DNA of 25,152 nucleotides from a virus: IMG/VR virus record IMGVR_UViG_3300043468_001069, positions 1 through 25,152 of that record, one strand, 5' to 3'. The first letter of the stretch is position 1. Each line of letters starts with the position of its first letter. The position numbers and the translations under genes are program-made. This document shows, piece after piece, positions 7,733 to 13,608 of this stretch. The notes under the pieces are model-generated. The model was not told the origin of the DNA. It saw nothing but the letters and a program-made list of their open reading frames with translations, and searched no databases.

Positions 7733-8330
7733 TTTACTCATTGAGTGGTTTGAAACAGCAAGTCTAATTACGGCGGGGGTGGTTGGTGTAATATTAACCA
7801 CCATCAAATTAGTCCCAAAGAGAAAAAACGATGAAGATAAAAAATATATTGAAGTTCATGGTGAAATTCATGAAACTCTAACGGAACTACGAGTCAAGAC
7901 AGATGCTGCAAGATCACAGATCATACAATTTCATAATGGAGAATACTTCATGGATGGGGTGTCAATGCGAAAGTTCACTCTCACACACGAATCTCTATCT
8001 CGTGGCATGTCAGCCGACGCTGGAAGAATTAAAGGATTGCTTTGCTCCATGTTTGTCCCTCTACTAAATTCTGTGGTTGAAGACGAACCAAAAATAATAT
8101 CAATGCATGATTTGCAACATTCTTTCTTTAAACAATTTTTTGAAGATAATAATGTTGAGGGATTTTGCGTATTGCCAATAAGAATAAGGAATCAAATTAC
8201 TGGTTTCTTACTAAATCAATGGTGCAACTCTACTAAGTTTGATATGGTAGATACCTCGGTAGTAAAAGAAAGTATGTTGTATGCCAGAAACGCAATAGAA
8301 GTTCAACTTGCATCACAGAGAAAAGGTTAA
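7713..8330 (+). CDS. Membrane-anchored GAF-like protein
   Basis: The 205-residue protein has one probable membrane helix near the N-terminus (residues 17-34, LITAGVVGVILTTIKLVP), a short charged helix, then a domain of about 150 residues. This includes SQIIQFHNGEYFMDGVSM, FVPLLNSVVEDEPKII and VLPIRIRNQITGFLLNQW. The order of a buried FHNG segment, a middle helix and a final V-P-I-x3-GF-L strand pair resembles GAF-type sensor domains; this is by pattern, with no ligand residues identified. AAAGGAG lies about 9 nt before the ATG, inside the end of the upstream gene (20-nt overlap). Its role in infection is unknown: sensing a small molecule at the inner membrane is possible, but so is a purely structural role. 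Confidence 0.65.
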   Translation: MASNKSDLLIEWFETASLITAGVVGVILTTIKLVPKRKNDEDKKYIEVHGEIHETLTELRVKTDAARSQIIQFHNGEYFMDGVSMRKFTLTHESLSRGMSADAGRIKGLLCSMFVPLLNSVVEDEPKIISMHDLQHSFFKQFFEDNNVEGFCVLPIRIRNQITGFLLNQWCNSTKFDMVDTSVVKESMLYARNAIEVQLASQRKG

Positions 8331-8333
8331 TGT

Positions 8334-9401
8334 ATGATAAACGAAGATCTTAGAAGATGGTTTAAAGAAAAATGGGTGGATATATCAAGAAAGAAAAAAG
8401 GCGGTGGTCATCCACCGTGTGGTAGATCTGAAGCCAAAGATTCATCATACCCTAAATGCAGACCATCTGTTAGAGTATCTTCAAAAACTCCAGAAACATC
8501 CGGTGAAATGAGTAAAGACGAAAAGAAGAAAGCAGTTAGACAAAAAAGATCAGCAGAATCAAAAGTTAGTACAACAACACAAGGAAGAAAACCAGTCATG
8601 ACATCACACAAAAATATTAACGAATCGTTGGTAGAAAAAATAACAAATTTTGCAAAACCAAACGAAGAACAAACCAATAGTAAGTATCAATACTCCTTCG
8701 ATAAAAATGTATTGGAGAATTTAGATTCATCTTTCTTGAATAAAAAAGTCATAGTACAATACTTGAACGAAACCAATGATATAACCCATAATAGAGGATT
8801 GTTTAAGATAGCGTCAAATAGTTTTATCAAAAATGGTAAAGATTTTGAGATCTTAAATGAAAATGAAACTGTAGCAGTTTCATACGATGACATACTTTCC
8901 ATCAAATTTGTAGAAAATGGAAACATAACAGAATATTCTGTCCTGAATGAAGGAGAAAACAAACCAACAAATCCTTCACTTTGGAGTAAAGCAAAGTCTC
9001 TAGCAAAACAAAAATTTAAAGTTTATCCTTCTGCCTATGCAAATGGTTGGGCTGCAAAATGGTACAAAAAACATGGCGGTGGTTGGAAGAGTGTAAACGA
9101 AAACGTCCAGTTAAACGAACAAGTGACAAAAAAACCAATAATGGAAAAGGTAAAGCCAACCATAACCCGATTACTCACTAGACTTGGTGTGGTTTCAGAA
9201 GAAATTGTAAATGCAAACCATGCAGGAACAATGACTAAAAAAGAGATAAAGAGCAGGGATAGAATTGCAAAAAAGGTCAAAGCAAAACCAATAAAGGGTA
9301 AAGATACAGCAGAAAATGCAAAATATCGTCTTGCAACCTATATCGAACTTCGCAAAAGAGGACAAGAACCAAAGGGAAAGAAGAAAAAGGGCAAAAAGTA
9401 A
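8334..9401 (+). CDS. Basic virion-type protein with DUF5872-like modules
   Basis: This 355-residue protein begins 3 nt after the previous stop. Residues about 9-80 (RWFKEKWVDIS, GGGHPPCGR, YPKCRPSVRVS, ETSGEMSKDEKKKAVRQKRS) and residues about 220-250 (WSKAKSLAKQKFKVYPSAYA, then GWAAKWYKK) match short conserved modules known from T4-like marine phages and giant viruses, which I recall as DUF5872. Function is unknown; the two Cys in the first module could bind metal. A middle acidic domain (about 100-205) is unrecognised. The tail is Lys-rich (GKKKKGKK). INES, LNEG and LNEQ sequences fall between modules, like prohead-protease sites. Charge and context suggest an internal capsid or virion protein. 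Confidence 0.7.
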   Translation: MINEDLRRWFKEKWVDISRKKKGGGHPPCGRSEAKDSSYPKCRPSVRVSSKTPETSGEMSKDEKKKAVRQKRSAESKVSTTTQGRKPVMTSHKNINESLVEKITNFAKPNEEQTNSKYQYSFDKNVLENLDSSFLNKKVIVQYLNETNDITHNRGLFKIASNSFIKNGKDFEILNENETVAVSYDDILSIKFVENGNITEYSVLNEGENKPTNPSLWSKAKSLAKQKFKVYPSAYANGWAAKWYKKHGGGWKSVNENVQLNEQVTKKPIMEKVKPTITRLLTRLGVVSEEIVNANHAGTMTKKEIKSRDRIAKKVKAKPIKGKDTAENAKYRLATYIELRKRGQEPKGKKKKGKK

Positions 9402-9405
9402 ACCG

Positions 9406-9413
9406 CATAAATA
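9406..9413 (+). promoter_or_regulatory. Late promoter box CATAAATA
   Basis: CATAAATA lies 19 nt before the start codon at 9433, just after the preceding stop. NATAAATA is the late-promoter form seen in many T4-like marine phages. The spacing equals that of the box at 11944. Confidence 0.6.
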
Positions 9414-9432
9414 ACTAAAAGAGGAAATCTCA

Positions 9433-9924
9433 ATGAAACGATTTAAAGAACTTAGAACAGAAATTTCAGAATTAGCAGAAGAATACTCCGAGGGTGGTGG
9501 TTTTGGATATGATCCAACTCTTACCTCCAAGGGCAGAGATGCAATGGATAAAGTTCGTCCCGTGGACTATAACAAAGAAGATGATTTAGAGAGAATTAAT
9601 GCCTTTATCTCAGCATTCACCTCACGTTCATATCTAGATCCAAAGTCTGCCTTGTATGTTTTACGAGCCAAAATGAATTTAGCAAACGTTGATTTTGACC
9701 TAAACAAATCAACAGAATTAGAAACAAACAAAGAATACGAATTCCCACTAAAGAGATTCGGTGGATCTTTTGGAACATCCCCAACCCATGATCTTTCAAC
9801 TGGGTTCGAAGTAACCAACGGTTTTGATGGGAGAAATTTTGTCCTAAAACTAATGGTTCAATCAAGCGGCGGAGAAACCAAAAAGGCTCCATACTACATC
9901 AAGGCTAGCATAGTAGAAGCATAA
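9433..9924 (+). CDS. Conserved-type phage protein, possibly capsid-packaged
   Basis: The 163-residue protein has AGAGGAAA about 7 nt before the ATG and its own late promoter box. The N-terminus (MKRFKELRTEISELAEE) resembles the capsid-targeting leader of T4 internal proteins (MKTYQEFIAE) and contains ISE and LAE sites where a gp21-type protease could cut. The body ends in beta-like segments (FVLKLMVQSS, PYYIKASIVEA). No enzymatic motif is seen and I cannot name the family. Late expression and the leader suggest an internal virion protein; that is inference. Confidence 0.7.
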   Translation: MKRFKELRTEISELAEEYSEGGGFGYDPTLTSKGRDAMDKVRPVDYNKEDDLERINAFISAFTSRSYLDPKSALYVLRAKMNLANVDFDLNKSTELETNKEYEFPLKRFGGSFGTSPTHDLSTGFEVTNGFDGRNFVLKLMVQSSGGETKKAPYYIKASIVEA

Positions 9925-9930
9925 CAGTCA

Positions 9931-10311
9931 ATGAAGTTTGAATCTCTTAATGATGAAAATTTTATGATGTATGCCATGCAGCATTATGATAATCCATTTT
10001 GCAAAGGCATAAATGAGTTCAATGACGACCTAACGCGAGTAAAATACATTAAGAGATTATTAAATCGTTATGATAAGTCAAAAGATTTGAAGGAAAGGCT
10101 GATATTAAATCATATAATACTGTTGAACAACGTGTTTGGAAATGAAGCCTGTTGCAGAATTCTTTTCTTTAAAGTGTGTCCAAAACTTCATCCGTATCTT
10201 AAATCGTTTTTAGAATATCTTCAAATTTTACCGAGTAGAATACCAGAAACTGATTTAGAAAAAATATTAAGTGATCATAGAGTAAACAACATATTGAAAA
10301 ATCTAAAATGA
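9931..10311 (+). CDS. Conserved T4-like phage protein (DUF7207-like)
   Basis: The 126-residue, mostly helical protein has a pattern I recognise from many marine T4-like phages: MKFESLNDENFMMYAMQHYD, then RVKYIKRLLNRY, LKERLILNHIILLNNVFG and ILFFKVCPKLHPYLKSFL. I recall it as DUF7207, without certainty about the number. Function is unknown. It begins 6 nt after the upstream stop with no clear Shine-Dalgarno sequence, and its stop overlaps the next start as ATGA, so translation is probably coupled in both directions. A virion or head-assembly role is likely from its constant neighbours, but not shown. Confidence 0.8.
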   Translation: MKFESLNDENFMMYAMQHYDNPFCKGINEFNDDLTRVKYIKRLLNRYDKSKDLKERLILNHIILLNNVFGNEACCRILFFKVCPKLHPYLKSFLEYLQILPSRIPETDLEKILSDHRVNNILKNLK

Positions 10312-11948
10312 ACCTATCTTATTCACAAATTGTAACAAGTTTCACTATATGGGAATTTTTGTCAGAGTTGACAAAACCATTCACCCAAATGGACATTTAC
10401 AAGGCGGGAATAATTGACGCAAACGGTAAGTTTTTAAAAGATCCACAAGACTACAAAACACAGCAAGAAATGAGAGCCGGTAATCCATTTTATCGGTTGA
10501 TTGTCGTATTAAAAAGAGCACTACGAACTTCTTCAGATCCAATGGTTCGTTATGCCATGACAAATCCAATGGCTGCTATGACAGCACTCTCAGAAGAAGT
10601 TGATTCTCTCGGCGGTGATGGTGAATATTTCTTAAGTTACATTAAACCAATTATTGAAGAAATGTCGGTTGGTGGTGGTGGAATTGTTGGTGTTGGTGTT
10701 TCCGCAGACAAACCAGAAGATGTTGTTGTTACTCCGGCGGCCGCTTTAAGACACAAAAAACGAGTCAAAAAGGGAGTTGGTAGAAAGTTATTCGAGAATC
10801 TTCTTTTGGAAGCAAAAAGAGTAGTACAAACAACTGGACACATGACACATGTTGGAGATTTTTTGTATCATGGTAATCCAGCAACTGCGATAAGACACCT
10901 TGAGTCATCTCATAGAAGATTTGCAACCGGAAGACAGTCTAGAGGACATACAATGTCATTGAAGGCTGACGGTGGTCGAAGTATAGTTATAGAAATGGAT
11001 GAAAATGGACAAGTATCGGTACTACCAAAATCAGGAGCAGCAAAATTTAGAACAGAAGAAGAAATAACAGCGGCAGCAAAAGCAACAAATAAAGAGCATA
11101 TGATCAGGGATTTAATTCCTGCTCTTCGTTTTGGTAAAAAATTAAACTTAAAGCCAGGAACCGCAGTTCAGGGTGATTTGCTGTTTACTGGAACCGAACA
11201 TGGTGGTAGAACTCAACCAAATGCAATTAATTATTCTGTTCCAAAAGAAGCATCAGTTGGTTTTGCTCCACACTCTTTATATAAGACCCAAAGAGGAACT
11301 TCAAATTTAATAAAAACTTCAAGTAGTGTTAGTGGATTATCAGCAGAAGGAGCTTTTATTCCTAATTTGACTATAGGTAAAAAAACAAGATTAGGATTAA
11401 CTCCCGAAAGAGCAAAGGTAGTATCTAGTTCCATAGCACAAGCCAAAAAAATTCTTGGAAATAGAGATCTGGTTAGGTTTGCTAGAGGCTTACCACAAGA
11501 CAAAAAGTTCCATAGAATGGTTCAAGAGTATTCCAACGAAGCAGCAAGAACTACTGGTGTCAGATCTGTAAAGGGACTAACAGAATTTATACCAACACAC
11601 ATGGGTAAGGCATCACAAAGAGGACTGTCTGAAAGAACCAGAAAAGCAATGACAGATTCTTTTGCTAGAACAATACAACAAAATGCAAAACATTTAGAAG
11701 GTTTATTCACTGCACACGGACATATAAATGCAGCAAAACACGCACTGCTTGATCAATTTGGAACTCACTATGATCAATTTGATCTAAGAACCCACGGTGG
11801 AGAAGAACATGAAGGATTTGTCTCTGCTATGGGCAGACCAGGGATGGGTGAAACCCAAGCCAAGTTTGTCAGAGAAGGCCCCGGTGGATTCCCAGAGAAG
11901 AATGTTAAAAATGCCATTATTCGCTTCGGAAAAGCACCAGAAGCATAA
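10308..11948 (+). CDS. Phage protein with ligase-like KxDG nucleotidyltransferase domain (DUF6267-like)
   Basis: The 546-residue protein has a conserved helical N-terminal part (about 10-120; KPFTQMDIYKAGIIDANGKF, SDPMVRYAMTNPMAAMTALS), a Gly-rich linker, then a domain starting near residue 175. That domain holds KADGGR (219-224), which fits the KxDG adenylation motif of ATP-dependent ligases and capping enzymes, and QGDLLFTG (288-295), a possible motif III. Downstream motifs IV-V are not clear. The N-terminal part and the KxDG context match a family common in marine T4-like phages (recalled as DUF6267). LLEA (166-169) lies between the two parts, like a prohead-protease site. It may join or nucleotidylate a nucleic acid at entry; activity is unproven. 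The start overlaps the upstream stop as ATGA. Confidence 0.75.
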   Translation: MNLSYSQIVTSFTIWEFLSELTKPFTQMDIYKAGIIDANGKFLKDPQDYKTQQEMRAGNPFYRLIVVLKRALRTSSDPMVRYAMTNPMAAMTALSEEVDSLGGDGEYFLSYIKPIIEEMSVGGGGIVGVGVSADKPEDVVVTPAAALRHKKRVKKGVGRKLFENLLLEAKRVVQTTGHMTHVGDFLYHGNPATAIRHLESSHRRFATGRQSRGHTMSLKADGGRSIVIEMDENGQVSVLPKSGAAKFRTEEEITAAAKATNKEHMIRDLIPALRFGKKLNLKPGTAVQGDLLFTGTEHGGRTQPNAINYSVPKEASVGFAPHSLYKTQRGTSNLIKTSSSVSGLSAEGAFIPNLTIGKKTRLGLTPERAKVVSSSIAQAKKILGNRDLVRFARGLPQDKKFHRMVQEYSNEAARTTGVRSVKGLTEFIPTHMGKASQRGLSERTRKAMTDSFARTIQQNAKHLEGLFTAHGHINAAKHALLDQFGTHYDQFDLRTHGGEEHEGFVSAMGRPGMGETQAKFVREGPGGFPEKNVKNAIIRFGKAPEA

Positions 11949-11951
11949 ATA
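11944..11951 (+). promoter_or_regulatory. Late promoter box CATAAATA
   Basis: CATAAATA overlaps the stop codon of the gene ending at 11948 and lies 19 nt before the start at 11971. Position and spacing match the box at 9406, so late expression of the lysis-type genes is likely. Confidence 0.6.
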
Positions 11952-11970
11952 AAAGTAACGGAGGTACAGT

Positions 11971-12408
11971 ATGATTCCAACAGAATTGATTTCCATGCTC
12001 GGCGGTGGAATCACCGGATTTCTATTTCGTTATTGGGCGCAAAGAGCCCAAGATCAAAAAGAAATGTTCCAAATGGCAATGGAAACAAACAAACAAACAA
12101 CCGAAAACCAAGATAAGGCTGCAAAAAGAGTACCACTTGATGTTGGTAGGGGAGTCAGACAATTCATAGTTCTAACAGTTCTATTTGCAACTCTTGCTGC
12201 ACCATTTATCTTACCGTTCTTTGGACTTCCAACCTTTGTAGAAGTTGATGCAAAGAACCCAGAAGGATTCTTTGGTTTAATTCCTGAAACCACCAGAAAG
12301 TTCTTCGTTCAAATAAATGGATTCCTCTATACATCTGAGAATAGACAAATTCTTCTCAGCATAGTTGGTTTCTATTTTGGTTCTGCTGCCGGTTCTAATA
12401 AATCATAA
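11971..12408 (+). CDS. Holin-like three-membrane-segment protein
   Basis: The 145-residue protein starts after CGGAGG (6 nt spacing). Three hydrophobic segments are visible: residues 4-22 (TELISMLGGGITGFLFRYW), 65-87 (FIVLTVLFATLAAPFILPFF) and 127-141 (ILLSIVGFYFGSAAG). A charged amphipathic stretch (25-60) lies between the first two. The layout, and the FYFGS end, resemble 3-TM phage holins (PF11351-like), which permeabilise the inner membrane at lysis. The next gene encodes a spanin-like lipoprotein, which fits a lysis cassette. No endolysin is adjacent; the nearest lysozyme is at 1008-2216. A non-lytic membrane role cannot be excluded. Confidence 0.7.
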   Translation: MIPTELISMLGGGITGFLFRYWAQRAQDQKEMFQMAMETNKQTTENQDKAAKRVPLDVGRGVRQFIVLTVLFATLAAPFILPFFGLPTFVEVDAKNPEGFFGLIPETTRKFFVQINGFLYTSENRQILLSIVGFYFGSAAGSNKS

Positions 12409-12417
12409 GGACAACAA

Positions 12418-12702
12418 ATGAAATTTATTCTTCCAGTATTGTCACTACTTCTTGCGGCGTGTGATACAACTCCAACAATTGTACCAGACACCACAAAAGA
12501 CAATCCAATAATTCTTGGCATGAAAGATAGAATAAATGAGCCAGGAGTTGCACAACAATCATATAGTTGGGTTTTCTGGTATGCTCCTGTGTTGGTAATA
12601 TCTTTATTCTGGGCATATAGAGAATTCATTCGTAAACCAATTCTCTGCGATGATGGTTTAGAAAAAGACGAACCAAAAGAACAAACAAACAACACACCTT
12701 AA
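12418..12702 (+). CDS. Lipoprotein with a membrane segment, spanin-like
   Basis: The 94-residue protein has a lipoprotein signal peptide ending in the lipobox LAAC (Cys15), then a short polar stretch and a second hydrophobic segment (residues 50-67, SWVFWYAPVLVISLFWAY) followed by a charged tail. A lipidated N-terminus plus a membrane helix could bridge the envelope, as unimolecular spanins do, and its place just after a holin-like gene (9 nt gap, AAGGA ribosome site) supports a lysis role. The periplasmic stretch of about 35 residues is short for a spanin, so the function stays open. Its last codons form half of a hairpin that may terminate the opposite transcript. Confidence 0.65.
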   Translation: MKFILPVLSLLLAACDTTPTIVPDTTKDNPIILGMKDRINEPGVAQQSYSWVFWYAPVLVISLFWAYREFIRKPILCDDGLEKDEPKEQTNNTP

Positions 12703-12714
12703 GTGTGTTGTTTG
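12675..12714 (-). terminator. Probable terminator of the leftward operon, inside the opposite gene's end
   Basis: CAAACAACACAC (12686-12697) and GTGTGTTGTTTG (12703-12714) form a perfect 12-bp stem with a 5-nt loop. On the - strand it is followed by TTTGTTCTTTT (12685-12675, 9 of 11 T). On the + strand no T-run follows, so it should act on leftward transcripts. It overlaps the last codons of the lipoprotein gene at 12418-12702. The stem is only moderately GC-rich. Confidence 0.55.
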
Positions 12715-12763
12715 CTCCTCGGGCTAGGATAGCAGTTAAAGTTTAGTGCGAAAAAGGATTAAT

Positions 12764-12925
12764 ATGGTTTTACCGAAGCACTCTCACTGTGTAAACTCTT
12801 CAAAGGGACCCCTATTACAAGGAGGTGATCCAGCCATTACACTCTGGGATAATCCCAATATGAGAGGTGTTGATAAGGTATCCCCACTTCAACTGATAGA
12901 GTATTTATACTTTATGCAGATTTGA
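12764..12925 (+). CDS. 53-residue hypothetical protein
   Basis: A short frame runs from an ATG at 12764 to TGA at 12925, with AAAAAGGA about 6 nt upstream. The product is MVLPKHSHCVNSSKGPLLQG, then a 33-residue part with GGDPAITLWDNPNMRG and a hydrophobic end (LIEYLYFMQI). Third-position GC is about 37%, like its neighbours. It lies downstream of the lysis-type genes with no rightward terminator in between, and the rightward terminator comes only after it, so it is likely the last gene of that transcript. I do not recognise it. Codons for QGGDPA are an exact 17-nt complement of the 16S rRNA 3' end. The stretch could instead be mainly an RNA element. Confidence 0.5.
   Translation: MVLPKHSHCVNSSKGPLLQGGDPAITLWDNPNMRGVDKVSPLQLIEYLYFMQI
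12819..12835 (+). other. 17-nt exact complement of the bacterial 16S rRNA 3' end
   Basis: AAGGAGGTGATCCAGCC pairs perfectly with the conserved 3' end of bacterial 16S rRNA (GGCTGGATCACCTCCTT), far beyond the 5-8 nt of a normal Shine-Dalgarno site. On the + strand it lies mid-frame in the 53-codon ORF and is not followed by an ATG, GTG or TTG at initiation distance (ATT follows 10 nt after AGGAGG). On the - strand an RNA would carry a copy of the anti-Shine-Dalgarno tail. Confidence 0.9.
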
Positions 12926-12938
12926 AAAAATAAACCTA

Positions 12939-13505
12939 TTATTCTTTGGCAGAAATACTCTGCCAAAGACTCTTACAGATGTAATAAGAGTCTACGATGT
13001 CGGAAACGGGGTTTCCGACATCTTTTTTATTGGGGGTAATAATATTTTTCAGCATCACGCCAGTTTCTGAGACAAAAGCATTGTACATCAATTCTTTGTC
13101 CGCGTTCCCTTTGCCAGTTGCATTCTTTTTCACCACTGTTGGTGGTATTGTCTCCACTGGTATCATCTGCTGAAATAGTTTGTATTTTAAGATGCCAGTG
13201 TTTTCCGCTATGTGAAACACTCTTCCCTTGGCCGCGTAAGCGTAGTCTTCTATGCCAACCATCTTGCAACCTATTAGGTATTGAATTGCCCATTCCGATA
13301 TTGTGTCGTATCTCTGACATTGGTTATTATAATCCTCAAAAGACTCACCACGAACATTTCCCAAAAACACTGTGTTTAATTTCTTTACATCTGTTAAAAA
13401 ATAAACCATACAGTTTTTAAATGCAAACTCACCATTGTCTGTATTATAAATGCAGATGCTTGGTGAAGTTAAACTATAATCTATTCCCGCATATATTGTC
13501 ATCAT
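12939..13505 (-). CDS. RuvC-like Holliday junction resolvase
   Basis: The 188-residue protein has an RNase H fold of the RuvC type: the first catalytic Asp in AGIDYSLTSP (D9), a Glu in VGIEDYAY (E86), and two Asp in PVSDIVDSYY (D169, D172). It would cut four-way and branched DNA before packaging, the job of endonuclease VII (gp49) in T4; marine T4-like phages often use a RuvC-like enzyme instead. The start is one of two tandem ATGs and has no Shine-Dalgarno sequence. A structured, GC-rich leader lies just upstream (13524-13604). It is the last gene of the leftward operon. A rightward terminator hairpin is written into codons 162-170, including D169. Confidence 0.85.
   Translation of the reverse strand: MMTIYAGIDYSLTSPSICIYNTDNGEFAFKNCMVYFLTDVKKLNTVFLGNVRGESFEDYNNQCQRYDTISEWAIQYLIGCKMVGIEDYAYAAKGRVFHIAENTGILKYKLFQQMIPVETIPPTVVKKNATGKGNADKELMYNAFVSETGVMLKNIITPNKKDVGNPVSDIVDSYYICKSLWQSISAKE
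12943..12969 (-). repeat. 11-bp perfect hairpin at the 3' end of the resolvase gene
   Basis: TCTTTGGCAGA (12943-12953) and TCTGCCAAAGA (12959-12969) form a perfect 11-bp stem with a 5-nt loop over the last codons of the resolvase gene. On the - strand a T-rich run follows only after about 10 nt (TTTATTTTTT), so it may be a weak terminator or a 3'-end stabiliser for the leftward mRNA. Confidence 0.5.
12996..13028 (+). terminator. Rho-independent terminator of the rightward block, antisense inside the resolvase gene
   Basis: GATGTCGGAAAC (12996-13007) and GTTTCCGACATC (13011-13022) form a perfect 12-bp stem with a GGG loop, followed on the + strand by TTTTTT (13023-13028). On the + strand there is no gene here; on the - strand the same bases encode residues 162-170 of the resolvase. 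It would stop transcripts coming from the lysis-type genes and the 53-codon ORF. Confidence 0.85.
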
Positions 13506-13523
13506 ATAGTATTTAGAAACTTA

Positions 13524-13604
13524 ACAGGAGTAGTGGTTCCGGCGGCCTGAAGATCGATACTTCAATTGATCCTGAGGCGGAGCGGGCCCGGCCACTACCC
13601 CTGT
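13524..13604 (-). ncRNA. Candidate structured RNA element of unknown class
   Basis: This fills nearly all of the 103-bp gap between the methyltransferase stop (13609) and the resolvase start (13505), in an operon whose other genes overlap or sit within 30 bp. The ends pair over 13 bp (13524-13536 with 13592-13604). Read on the - strand the single irregular pair is a G-U, but on the + strand it is an A-C mismatch, which favours - strand RNA. Inside, GCCTCAGGATC and GATCTTCAGGC form a second helix with one C-C mismatch and one G-U, capped by a 12-nt loop; CCGG pairs with CCGG between the helices. GC is about 60% (49 of 81), far above its surroundings. There is no T-run, so it is not a plain terminator. 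It may be a leader regulating the resolvase, an RNase III processing site, or a small inverted-repeat element. Confidence 0.6.
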
Positions 13605-13608
13605 ACAA

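Noticed and set aside
13524-13604. tRNA reading of the folded gap, suggested by its size and long terminal stem.
   Set aside because: There is no T-arm consensus (TTCRANT), no D-arm/anticodon-arm layout and no CCA-adjacent discriminator pattern on either strand.
13524-13604. Self-cleaving ribozyme or cobalamin riboswitch (GCCACT-like word, B12-dependent reductase nearby).
   Set aside because: Hammerhead core words (CTGATGA, GAAA) are absent, the B12-box-like word is on the wrong strand, and the element lies downstream of the reductase rather than ahead of it.
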